Source of the DNA: Campylorhamphus procurvoides
Taxonomy: Eukaryota > Chordata > Aves > Passeriformes > Dendrocolaptidae
NCBI GenBank assembly: GCA_013396655.1
Contig: WBMV01001018.1
Span: 948,778 to 1,012,777, forward strand
Direction: 5' to 3'
DNA length: 64,000 nucleotides
A model generated the notes under the pieces. That model did not search any database. It saw only the letters and a list, made by a program, of their open reading frames with translations, and was not told the origin of the DNA. The first letter of the stretch is position 1; every line of letters begins with the position of its first letter. Shown in pieces: positions 50,166 through 64,000 of this stretch. The position numbers and the translations under genes are program-made.

Positions 50166-53154
50166 CCAGGGTGAGATATTTCTGTCTGTGGGACAGTCCC
50201 CAGCCACTGCTGAATCAGGGTTCTGCTGAGCCACAGGTCAATATTTACACCAGCACAAATGTTCTGCCATCCCCTGCCCCAGGCAAGGCTGGCTCTAACA
50301 CAGCAGCATCCTTAACCCCCAAAGGCAGGAAACCCTCCCTCAGCTGAGCTCTGCCTCGGAAGAGCAGGATCCATCTGTGACAGTTCTTGTGATTCCTGGG
50401 GCTGTCCGGGCTGCCACAAACACGTCACTTGGCTATGGGTTTACTCTGTGCCGCCTTCCCGATCCTTGGCACTTTGTACACCTGCATCAAAGATCTTTAT
50501 CGTTCAGCAAACAAGCCTGCAGTGAGGGAATAAATTCCTAACTATGACCTTTGGGTGCTCTGAGATTTTTTTCCACCTACAAACAAAAGAGGTTTCGGTT
50601 TTCCCCCCCAAACAACCTTTATCTCTGTTGTTTTATTAGACCCTTGTGAGTCCACTGGAAGCACTGCAATTGTCCCTTGACATTGCTGCAAAGATCAGGC
50701 ATCCGTCTTTCCCAAAAGTGTGGATATCTTACAACATACACTAGGAGCTGAATGTGTGTGTTCCACATATAACTGGGCGCTGCTTAACCTAACTAGAAGA
50801 GCACCCAAGTGAAACTAGAGCTGTTCTCCCAGCAGTGAGAGCCTCCAATCCCACTGTGAGCCCCTGTGCCAATTCCTCCATACCCAGCTGTCCCCCATGG
50901 GGCATCAGCAGCCCTTGGAAGCTGCCACCCAGCTGCCAACCAAGCTGCTCACGTGGGGCTGTGCTGAGGCCATGGTGTTAGAGCTGAGCTCCTCGAGTTC
51001 TGCCCTCGACAACCAGCCCTGGTGCTGCAGATGGGAGTGACAAATGGGGCCAAACAGTCACTCTCAGTTTTAAAAGTTTAAAAAAAAGCTTAAAAATTTC
51101 CATCAACCTGTCATAGAGAAGACATACGACAGAAAAATCAATTGGTTTGTTATCAAATGCTTTTTTCACTGGCCCATTATTTGCTCAGAAGTTAGGGAGA
51201 GCCCCTCCCACAAGCAGGTTTGCCCTGGTCATGTGTCAGCTTCCCATCCACAGCTTTCTGTCCTGAAAACAGGAGCTTTCGCATTACCTCCAGTCCCGTG
51301 TGGGTGTCCCAGCACAGCAGAGTGGGGCACTGGGATGTGACAGGACACAACACGGCCATGCATATCCAGCGTGACAAGTCCCTTTTGCTGCACATAGAGA
51401 GGGAAAAGCCTTCCGTGTGTGTGTCCATGTGCACTGATACCTGTGGTGGACCTTGAGCTGTAAAAGCACCCCAGTCCATGGCCAAAGCCACTGTGGAACA
51501 GACTGCACAGGCACTGCTGGGGCAGCAACATGTGCCTGACCCAGGGCAAGGGGAGCAAAAGCTACTTAGTTTTGCCAGCCTGCATTATGTTCCCAACCTA
51601 ACAGATGGGATTTTTCTGTGGAGGCTCATTTTACATTATGGTAGTGACAACAGGGCACTGCAGGTGGGATTTCTGTTGTCTAGCAAAGCACTGTGAAACC
51701 TCTGCCTCCCATCATTGTTAACGAGCAGTTTCAGCAGCTGGTAGCTCTGAATGGTGAAGGGACAGGTGCCATCGTCTCTCCAAGTGGGCAGTGGCTGGGT
51801 GAGGGATGCCAAGGCTGCTCCCGTGAGCAGGCTGCTGCTCAGCAAGGCGGCAGTGGGACAGACAACCCCAGCCTTGGCAGTCTGTCCTGCTGCCTCTGTG
51901 ACCTGTCCAGTGGCATGTCTGCAGCTGCCAGGCACAGGAGCAGCACAGGGACCTGCCCTCCAAGGGGTGCCACTGCTGTTGGTGGTCCCACTTGCACCAG
52001 TGAAGGGCAAGGTGAAGGCAGAAGCAAGTTCTCCAAGGCATTCCCTTCCCACCTACACGCATCACACCTGCCCAGCACCATGCTGTTTTGGTCAGATGTG
52101 AACTTGAATTTGCCGCTCAGAGGCTGGTGAGGGGGTGCTGATACCCAGAGCACTGCAGGGATTTATCCCTGTGCAGTGCAGGGCTGGGACCAAAGGCTGA
52201 GTGGCTGTGGGGCAGTGCAGCAGTGATGCTGTGGCTGGATGAATGTGTGACCACAGCCCTGGGAAGGCAGAGCGCTGCTCCTGTCCACACACAGCAGCAG
52301 CAAAGAGAGAGAAGAATCACCCCAAACAACCCCCACTCAGTCACGGTACTACATAAATCAGATACACTAAAAAACAACTGTTTATTTAAAGAGCTTAGTT
52401 TCACTTAACAAGAGGCAGGACTCTAAGGACCACTTACTCCACACGTTAGTAATCCAAATGCAGCTTTGTAGCTGCTGCTCATCCCTATACCACTGCACAC
52501 AGCACTGAGGCATCCCAGCAGTGTGGTTACCACCTCCTTTTCCTCTTGGGGCACCCAGGGCACTCCTGAGAAGGCAGGGGAGGCCTGTGCCCACAGGCAC
52601 AGCAGCATTTCTCTCCTACCAGTGGCACAAGAGTAGCCAGTGGTACCTGGCACACTTCAGAAGGGGTACTGGTGGCAAACCAAAGTGGCTCCAGCAGCCA
52701 AAAGATCTGCCTGGCTGCTCCTGCCAGCAGCTGTGGCAGCAGGTGAGGTGAGGGGTGGCCAGTGGGGCTGATGGAGGCACAGACTGCAAACCTGGCACAC
52801 CAGACCCACTTCCTCAAGCAAACAGCCATGGATTTTAAATCACAGCGAGTTTCGCAGTCACGTTATCTGATGTCAAATATGATCAAGTATATAATACTTT
52901 CCCTTTAGCTGTGTCACACCTTGAGGAGAGTGCTTCCTGTGCCGTGATGGCCAGCACATGATGTGCCTGGCAGTGCCCCCCAGCCCATGTGTGTGCCCAG
53001 GTGGGACAGGGAAGGCTGGCACAGCTGTAGCTGGTTTGGGCTCACAGGTGGCTCCTGATGACCCCCAGCTGAAGCTGCCCTGCCTGATTGCCCTGAGGCT
53101 CAGTGGGGCAGCACCTCACCTGGGGCTTGTGTGAGGAGCAGCCTCAGTGGGGAC

Positions 53155-53570
53155 TTGGTGACAAAGAAAAAGCTGAGATAGTGCCTTGATGGCCTCTGGT
53201 CATTCCTGGTGTGGCCTGTGTTCAGCTTGCACAGGGAGAAAGCCCAGAGCAAGGAAGACTTTGGGTCTCTGGACCAGGATCAGGTAAGGGAGCAACAAAA
53301 GGAATATGGACAAATCCCTGGGACTTGAGGGAGCTGGTTCATGGTGCTGCCAGGCTGTTCTCTGCTGGCTTTGAAGTGTCATTGCAGTTTGGGGTGGTTC
53401 TGGGCAGAGTGGCTGATAAACCAGCAGGTCTTCCACCTTCCAGGGGAACAGGCTGGAGAAAGGGGTTGGTGGGAGCCTTGTGAAGGTCAGAGAAGGGAAA
53501 TTCAGGGTCCTGAACCTGGGGAGGAACAACCCCAAGCACCAGTACAAGCTGGAGGCCACCCAAAACTTTC
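53155..53570 (+). mobile_element. CR1 LINE fragment, reverse-transcriptase region, sense orientation
   Basis: GTGGCTGATAAACCAGCAGG, GACAAATCCCTGGGACTTGA-type sequence with GAGGGAGCTGG, and GTCCTGAACCTGGGGAGGA with CCCCAAGCACCAGTACAAGC follow CR1 pol order in plus orientation. Large internal deletions are evident, because motifs that are far apart in CR1 lie close together here. The element has no tail and no open frame. The opposite-strand frames over it are shadows. Confidence 0.8.
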
Positions 53571-56500
53571 TTTGAAACCAAAGAAAGGAGCTGGGCTTCA
53601 AGCACACCACCCACACCACTCCCTCCTTTTTAATAAGGGCCCTGTACAGTGTAAGAAAGGTGTGAAAACTTTCCTCTCAGGTGTTTTGTCCCAAGGTTTT
53701 TAATGACCTGCCTTCCCCACCTGGGCAGAGACCAAGGCATTAAGATGGGATTGTCGTCTAACAGATCACTACACCCCTCAGAGGCAAACAGGAATCTGTT
53801 ATCTCTAGAAAGAACTTCTGACAGATAGAAGTCTGATTTATCAAGAAAAGCCTATTGAGTCACTGACCATTGCAGACCACTAAAAATTAGATAGTTGAAT
53901 TACTGATTTATAGCACTAATATTTCTTAATATTTCACTTCCATTTACTTATGGCTGCAGTTAATGGAGTTTGAGCAGCAAGAGGTCTTTGACACAGTCAC
54001 AAGGCCTGGGCTTTTGCAGCACAGGCAGTGGTACAGCCCACACAGTTCTGCTGGCAGAGTTTCTTTTTGTATGCAACCACCAAATTAGACCAAAGCCTGC
54101 CAGAAGCTGTCATCTAAAGATGTAAAACTTCTGTAAACACAATTTCTCCAATAGCAATGCTGCTGAGCTGCTGCAGCAGAGCCTGGATAGCGTTACAGAG
54201 TACTGCCTGCCACCTTCTGTACTCATGATGGCTTAGCTGCCACTTCCATTGTAAATCCTATTTGTTAAGGATTTATAAATTGGCTGCATTCATTTGCTTG
54301 TCTGAAAGTTGGCACACAGCTCTCTCCCATGGTGCTTTTACCACATTTTACTTTATTACTCCCCCTTTCTTTTTCTTTTTATTCTTGGCTCAGAAGCACC
54401 ACAGAAGTAGCCTGACTCTAACCATTAAATCCTTCCAAGATGCTGCACAAATATTTTAATGAAACAGGAAGTGAGGGGAAGTCTAACCTGTTTCCATTAG
54501 ATACATGTTTTTAAGAACAACATCCCACTCCTGCTGCGGGAAGCCTGGGCAGGGCTGGTGGCACCTGCTGAGCCGGTGGGTGCCAGACATTTGCTGGGCA
54601 CTGACTCTTGCCTTGGTGCAAAGCCCACGTTCCCCAGGTTAGGGGTGGCTCCTGGGGCTGGTGGTGGCAGAGGCTGGCCAGCTTGCAGCATGCAGGGTGC
54701 TGGCAGGTCAGGCTGGCAGGGTTGAATCCCTGCCTTCTCTGCTAAGTGTTTCCTTTCTGGAAATGTGGCTGAATGTCTGACTTGTGTACCCGAGCACGTC
54801 CCCCTGGTGATTCCACTGCTGTGTTTGGTGACTGTGGTGTGGAGGCTGAGCTGACACAAGGAGCTCCTGTCTAGCTGAAATTAGAACTACCAACTTAGCC
54901 CATGGGTGTGATGGGTCCAGCTGTGAAGGTGCTGTAAAACATTCTGTGATGACTCTTGTGTGACAAAGTCTCCTCTGCTTGTTAAATGCCACCTGCCCTT
55001 CCTATGAGCTCAGGTAACCACCTGCCAGGTGTTGCTGTAGACACACACAGCTCATGACCACAACTCCATCGGTGCCCAGCACTGCTGTGCTGGGTTAGCA
55101 GAAGCAGAAAAGGCTTTATCAAGACAGGGGAGTTGGTGCTTTGACACTGGCAATGGGCTTTGCATTTCTAGAGCTCTTGGTCATGTTCAAGCATTGCATA
55201 ACACTGCTCATTAGAGAGAGACAGACATACAGGGTTAAGGGAGAAAAGATTGTTCTGGTGTTATTGGCCTAAACATGCAGTTTTACAGCAAATAAATATG
55301 TATATTTATTTATATGTATGTATATTGGTACAACCAACAGCACAGCCTGCCCAGTGGAGCCCACACTCCTTCACTGTGTTCTGGGGGCTGACAGTGGCTG
55401 TAAGGCTGTAAATTCTTGTTTGTAATTTCAGAGATCTGCAGAGTAAAAGCTCTTTTGCAGCTGTGTCAGCAGCTGTACTGTGGTAGATGCTGACCCTCCT
55501 CCTCTGGAGAGTGCAGCCCTCAGCACTTGGTGCCACAGAGGCAGAAGTGAGTGTGATTCCAGAGGAGTGACAGGTTTCAAATGCCATGAGTAATGTTTGA
55601 ACTAGGGAATCCTTGTACATAAGAAACTTTCATGCTGCAGGCTGTACCTGAAGAAGTTGGGAAGGAACTTTTTCATTGGCAGAAAAGCTTGGAGGCATCT
55701 CAGAGGCAGAGGGGTCCCCACTGCTCTGCATTACACCCTTTTGTTAAAGCCAAGGTGCCTGATACATTCTATAGTGGGTAGTAAAGCCCCATTTCCACAT
55801 TCAGAATTGCTCAGGGGTGTGCAGTCTTAAGTCCTCTTTGGAGAATAATTTAAAATTATAGAAGGCCTGCTAAATTCTGTATTTCCTGAGATTAAGGGCC
55901 TTGTGCTTTACATCTTCATGGGGTAGGACTTGTAAAGCCATCCTACCTTAGTTTGTAAAGGTGATCTCACCTTGAACATACAGTTAAAACAAAGGCTACC
56001 TGAGTGTATGACTGACCTTCACATGTGGTTCTCATGCAAGGTCACCAAATGAACACAGGGCAGTATGATACAGTGACAGAACTTTGCCTTATGAGTTTCC
56101 TAGGGCTGTACACTCAGAGCTGCATGTTGAACATATTCCCATGTTTTATTATTACTGAATGCTTCAGAACAGATTGAGAGACTGTTGGCAACAGGGTCAA
56201 CCTGACAGAAATGATAGCACAAAGCAGTTAATGCAAATTATTCAATGGCATTTAATCTTGATGTGGTTTTCTTGGACTCCCAAGGAAGACTGATGCTTGT
56301 TTGGCAGGAAACTTGACCAAAAAACATGAAGAGCCTTGGAAGAAGGTGTTATGTTCATGTTCAAGGGAGGTGAGGGATATCTAGCTCTTCTGCTCTTAGT
56401 GCAATGATGAACCTGGACTACATGATGACTACATCAGGCCCTTACAAAGGCAGAATGTTATTGGCACAACATTTCTGGCAGGAGACTTCTGAGAGGCTGC

Positions 56501-58695
56501 ATTGCCAGAGCCAGGCTCCCATGCAGCTTTCAGACTGGCTCTGGGCATTCTCAGAACCCAGAGTGTGAGCTTGGGTCAGCCACTGCACGACAGGTAGCAA
56601 AGGGAAAAAGGGGGCTAAATGCTTCCTTCTGCTCATCTGTTCCCATAAGAGTAATGTGGATCCCCTGGTCTGGCCCAGCTTTAGGAAGAGTGTCTGTGTG
56701 TGCCTTTATTTGGGGTACACTTCCCTAAGGAAGGCTGACTGGGGACTGGCATGGACAGAGGAGTGCCAGGAGGCAAGGGCTGGTATCTGTGGGTGTCTTG
56801 GGGACAGAAGTGCCATGGTGCAGCCAAAATGCCATGGGGTGCCACCTCGAGAGGCCCAGCAGCTGTGGTGGTGAGGAGCAGGGTGTGCTGAGGCACCCAC
56901 AGCCAGTCCAGGCTTTGGGCTCAGTCAGGAAACAAAACAGGGTTGGTTTTGCTTTTTGAAAGCTGAAATGCAGTGTTATAAACACCCAATTCCTTCAGCT
57001 ACAGCATTCCAATGGGAAAAAGAAAATGTAGTCTAATGCTGATTCTCCATCTGGCTTTAGCATCAAACAGAAGCCCATTCTTGGATTCCTGCTCTCTCTG
57101 AGCTTACACTCAGCTTAGTTAGGAGGGCAAACCTGTGTTTGGGCTGGCCTGAGCTCCTGCACGGTGCCTTCCCACGGCCAGGAGCACCTCCCAGGCCATG
57201 TCCTTTTGCAGCATTCCTTGGACTGTCCTGAGCACAGCACTGCTGGGGACACAGCCACAATGCCACTGGTAAAGCCAACTGCTCCCCCTTAGGCAGAATC
57301 CAGTTTATGTCTCCTTGGCATTGCTTTAGGTTAACCATCTATTCCATATGGAAATGTGTGGCAAGGAGGAGAGAGGACATGCAAGAGCTTTGAGAGGAAC
57401 AGGAGGTAACAGTTTGAGGGGATTGAGAAAAGGGAGGAAGAGATTCCCCAGGAAACAGGGGAGAGGGGACCACAAGAAAGCAGGCCATGGCCACACCAGT
57501 CCAGTTATCTCCCCCTTTGTTAAGTGAAAACTCTTTAGGATGGTCTGTAACAGTGAGATGTTTTTTCCACACAAGAGACAACCTAGCTCTTTTGCCATAA
57601 TTACAAAAATACAGTGCTTCTTCCAATCCCTTTGTGCACTACACAGCCCTCTCAACTGCAAGAAAAAGTCCATCTCAGAAAATGACCCCAGCAGATTTCC
57701 AGGTAATCCAGGAAAACTGTGATCATGGAAAGTGATACTTCCTTAAGAGGTTTCACTTGTAAAGAACAGACTGGTAATGTAACAGCACTTGGAGCCCATC
57801 AGCACAGAAAAACACCAGCAGTGAAGGACAGCCAGGACTTCACCTGAAAATGCAGCCAGACTCCTCCTCCAGGGGATGAGTGACAGGGCTGGGGGGGTTC
57901 CTGTGGGTGCACTACACAGGGTGAACATGTAGGTAGAACCCCCAGCCAGTCAGGGGTGGCTCTTGTTTGCACAGCAAAAATTAGATGTGCTCTGAGTGCT
58001 CCAGGTGTTACACAACACGGGCACTGAACGGTTCTGCTTTAAAAATGCCCTGGAGTGAATTAATGCCCATAATCAGCTCGAGCATCTCCGCGGGTATCAT
58101 GAATCATTAAAAACCTCATTTGCAGCCCCAAAAGCAACACTGTTCTCCAAATTAAGTAGAGCTCCCTGGCTACATACTTAAATGAGATAAAAGTGGCAGG
58201 GCTCTGGTTGATGGATGGCTCCCTTTTATCATCACCAGGAGTGACTGTTTGCTTAGGAGAGAGTCTTTGATCTTACCTCCCATTTTTAAATGTGGTAGAA
58301 ATAAGCAATCTCCCAAAGAAGACAGATTTCATGGAGACTTCCTGGCTCCTAGCACAGCTCTCCATGTTCCATTTAATATTACCTTACTACATTTTCAAAC
58401 TGTTTGGAGGTTACTTTAGTGCAATTAAACTAAATCCATGATTGAAATGTTACAGTTTGAGGGTTGCTGGTCATGAGGTGCAGAGAGGGAATTTCCAAAG
58501 CATTTACCAGTTTTCTCCTGTGTCCTAAGCAGGGTTTTGGGTTATGTCCACACAGGACTTTGCTTGCCCAGAGATGAAAGGACCAGCCCTCTGCAGAATC
58601 CATGAAGCAATAAGAAGTCATTTCCATATATAAGATGCTGTGTGCATTAGATAGGTCAGACATGAATCACTTTTACAAGACTTTTGCAATGGAAG

Positions 58696-59832
58696 ACAAG
58701 TAATTCACAGGAGTTTTAGAGACTTTATTTATGTATAAACAATTTAAACACTTTGCCATAAATTATCTTTGCCTGTCTCTAGTCTTTGCTTAGCAGCAAA
58801 TTAAAATTAATATAAAAACTCAATGAACAATTCATACATGTATATTACAAAAAAGTTCTTGTACCAAAGTTCTTATTAGACTTTTTTTTTTTTACTTTTT
58901 TTTTTTAGTGGTGACCGTAATGTGATTGTCTCAGTTTCTCGACCAAACAAACACACTAATAATTTTTAAATCTGAAACAGTGATTGTGCCTTCTGGCTGA
59001 TGTATGTACAGGGTGATCTGACGTGGTGCCCATTTGCAATAGTGTAACACAATGCCCACAGCTCTACTGGAACTGATACCAACAAACTACTGAATCTAAA
59101 CAGACTACACCCTGTAACTGTGTTATACTGTCCACAATGGAAATCTTCAAAGACAAACAGAGTATGAAATTTATCTGTAGTGATTTATAGCCACCATTTT
59201 GAATGTAACTTTACACTCTGCCCTCTTTGAATAAGTTAAGCTTCAGGTCAGACAAGTGGAGGGTCAGAGTGCAAGTGTGGTTTTGTTACTTTTAAATATA
59301 TTTTCCTTTCCTATTTCCAGTGCGCTCTCACTTGCATTCCATTTGTCCTCCAGTTGCTACACACAAATCACCCCAAAGTCATGTTTTAAATGCACCTGTA
59401 TTTTGCTTTAAATGAAAACCTCTTGGATATTTATCAAACAAGCAGTCTGAATCATCTGTGTTTCATCAGCTGGTTAGTGAAAGTGGCCCACTTGGATTTC
59501 TTAGTTTGCTCACGTGTGAATGGAGTGAGGTAATACAATACGAGGCCTTCTTTTTTGTTTTTCTTTAGACCCAGAACAAGTGGGTAATATTTCAGGGGTA
59601 CTTTTTAATTTGTACGGTTAGAGTTTTCAGTCTGGCTTTAGTCCACTTCAGGATGTGGTTTTTAATCCCTTGAACAGTAGCATTTAACTCAAAAAATATG
59701 AGCTTTTTTGCCACTTACTATCCCAGAGTAGCTCAGCCTAGTGCCCCCATTTAGGTCTTCATCTCCTTAGGAGAGGAGATAACAGTTGTGACTACTGATT
59801 CATCCAGCAAAGGATGACAGCAGGTTAATTTG
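58696..59832 (-). other. TENM2: TENM2 3' untranslated region
   Basis: This is non-coding sequence from the TENM2 stop codon to the inferred cleavage site. It is AT-rich and carries an A-rich tract in the sense strand (58882-58906: 12 and 11 A residues separated by GT). The single clear AATAAA lies at the far end. The UTR length of about 1.1 kb is inferred from that signal. Longer isoforms cannot be excluded. Confidence 0.75.
58724..58729 (-). terminator. TENM2: TENM2 polyadenylation signal AATAAA
   Basis: TTTATT on the plus strand reads AATAAA in the gene's sense, within ATAAATAAAGTC. A TGTG-containing segment follows 15-25 bases downstream. Cleavage is expected at about 58695-58714. Confidence 0.7.
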
Positions 59833-60594
59833 TTACCTCTTTCCCATTTCATTCTGTCTTAAAAACTGGATGTTGCTGCTACTGTCTGCTAGCTCTGGGT
59901 ACTGCTCCACGGGCAGGACATAATATCCCTCGTAACCTTGGACCCTTCCCGTGTTCAGGAGCTGCTGCCTCTCTCCGTCTGTCCATACCCGGCTGCCCTC
60001 TCGGCCGTCCCGCGCCTTCTGCTGCTCCTTGGCCCAGGCTGAGCCCAGGGCTCGCTGCCGAGCCTGGTCCAGCACTCGCGCCTTCTCCTCGTCCAGCGTC
60101 TCGGGGGTCAGTCCGTAGCGGATGTTGATCAGCAGGGTGGAATACTGAAACTCAATATTGGTAAACCTTCGAGTCCTGCCGCTGACCAGGAGCGTGGGCT
60201 GGGACACGGTGACGTTGACGCCGCTGTCCAGGACCTTCCTGCCGCTGCTCATGGCCAGGGTGACGAGGTCGCTGTCGGCCGAGCCGATCTTCACGAAGTA
60301 GTGGGTGTCCTTGCCCTCGATGCTGTAGTGCATCTTCTCCAGGTAGTGAGCGCTGTTCAGCACGGAGGCGATTTTCCTGCTGTCATCCGTGGCGATGCTG
60401 GAAACGCCCGTGGTCACACGGCCCTCCTTCACGGCAAACATGATTCCCTTCCCAATGATGGGAGTGCTCGTTGCGAACCAGTGACCTGCTTTTTCTCTAA
60501 TACTGGCATGTAACCTTTTAGATATGACCTGTCCCTCAAGGGCCATGAAAGCCTGGTTGTGTCTTTCTGTCGTCTGCTGCACTCCTGTGATTAG
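59833..60594 (-). CDS. TENM2: TENM2 last coding exon: C-terminal Tox-GHH-like domain and TCAP
   Basis: This 762-bp segment encodes 253 residues plus a TAA stop (59835-59833). The acceptor CCCCAG ends at 60595 with phase 0. Teneurin-2 is a large type II transmembrane adhesion receptor at synapses that binds latrophilins. The sequence shows the C-terminal extracellular part after the YD shell: [37 protein letters not shown] (an N-glycosylation sequon, NVT), [15 protein letters not shown], and [18 protein letters not shown]. It then ends in the teneurin C-terminal associated peptide, from about [16 protein letters not shown] to the end, closing NEMGKR. A final GKR is an amidation-type signal, and basic residues precede the peptide. 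The domain has a Tox-GHH-type nuclease-like fold of bacterial origin that is not known to be toxic in its native receptor setting. The ending [10 protein letters not shown] distinguishes TENM2 from TENM1, TENM3 and TENM4. Confidence 0.97.
   Translation of the reverse strand, partial: LITGVQQTTERHNQAFMALEGQVISKRLHASIREKAGHWFATSTPIIGKGIMFAVKEGRVTTGVSSIATDDSRKIASVLNSAHYLEKMHYSIEGKDTHYFVKIGSADSDLVTLAMSSGRKVLDSGVNVTVSQPTLLVSGRTRRFTNIEFQYSTLLINIRYGLTPETLDEEKARVLDQARQRALGSAWAKEQQKARDGREGSRVWTDGERQQLLNTGRVQGYEGYYVLPVEQYPELADSSSNIQFLRQNEMGKR

Positions 60595-64000
<3,406 letters not shown>

Larger units (their letters stand above)
47500..58695. other. TENM2-WWC1 intergenic region
   Basis: About 11.2 kb lies between the WWC1 CpG island and the TENM2 polyadenylation site. 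It contains two CR1 remnants (about 50085-50165 and 53155-53570), an AT-rich run at about 55294-55327, and a candidate conserved non-coding block at about 58040-58310. GC-rich patches at 51.7-52.8 kb and 54.5-54.7 kb contain overlapping open frames on both strands with no recognisable product. I see no gene here. Confidence 0.7.

Noticed and set aside
51636..52153. Five overlapping frames of 104-145 codons in the intergenic region
   Set aside because: They occupy all frames of the same GC-rich stretch, which is typical of stop-poor composition rather than coding selection.
52381..52386. AATAAA on the minus strand in the intergenic region
   Set aside because: This is a lone hexamer with no upstream exon or coding sequence. 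It could mark a non-coding transcript, but there is no further support.
53200..53619. 139-codon minus-strand frame
   Set aside because: It is antisense to the plus-oriented CR1 fragment.

Overview
The window is vertebrate nuclear DNA, most likely from a bird. It shows split genes with GT-AG introns, few repeats, and degenerate copies of the CR1 LINE, the dominant interspersed repeat of birds and other reptiles. A single CpG-rich island is broken by an assembly gap. Only two protein-coding genes can be supported, both on the minus strand and in head-to-tail order: the 3' end of TENM2 (teneurin-2) at the right, then the 5' part of WWC1 (KIBRA) running off the left edge. The same two genes are neighbours in the same orientation on human 5q34, which supports both calls.

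Layout, left to right in window coordinates (opposite to transcription). 1-14816 holds seven consecutive internal coding exons of WWC1 (numbered 2-8 here), encoding the second WW domain and the first coiled-coil region. Their boundaries are in phase throughout: 822 bp in total, giving 273 complete codons plus split codons at both ends. 14817 to about 46.4 kb is WWC1 intron 1, with one long CR1 fragment, a small local duplication and no recognised exon. About 46.0-47.5 kb is the CpG island, interrupted by 509 unknown bases. WWC1 exon 1 (start codon and first WW domain) is not visible in the flanks and probably lies in that gap. About 47.5-58.7 kb is intergenic, with two CR1 remnants and a candidate conserved non-coding block. 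58.7-61.9 kb carries the TENM2 3' UTR, its last coding exon (ending in the TCAP neuropeptide-like segment) and the preceding 131-bp exon. From 61936 to the right edge is TENM2 intron.

The two products act in separate settings. TENM2 is a synaptic cell-adhesion receptor, and WWC1 is a cytoplasmic scaffold of the Hippo pathway also linked to memory. The sequence shows no operon-like link between them. I found no CRISPR array, tRNA, rRNA, intact mobile element or novel gene system. The most useful observations are the missing WWC1 first exon, the repeat structure around the gap, and an unexplained 86-codon open frame in a WWC1 intron.
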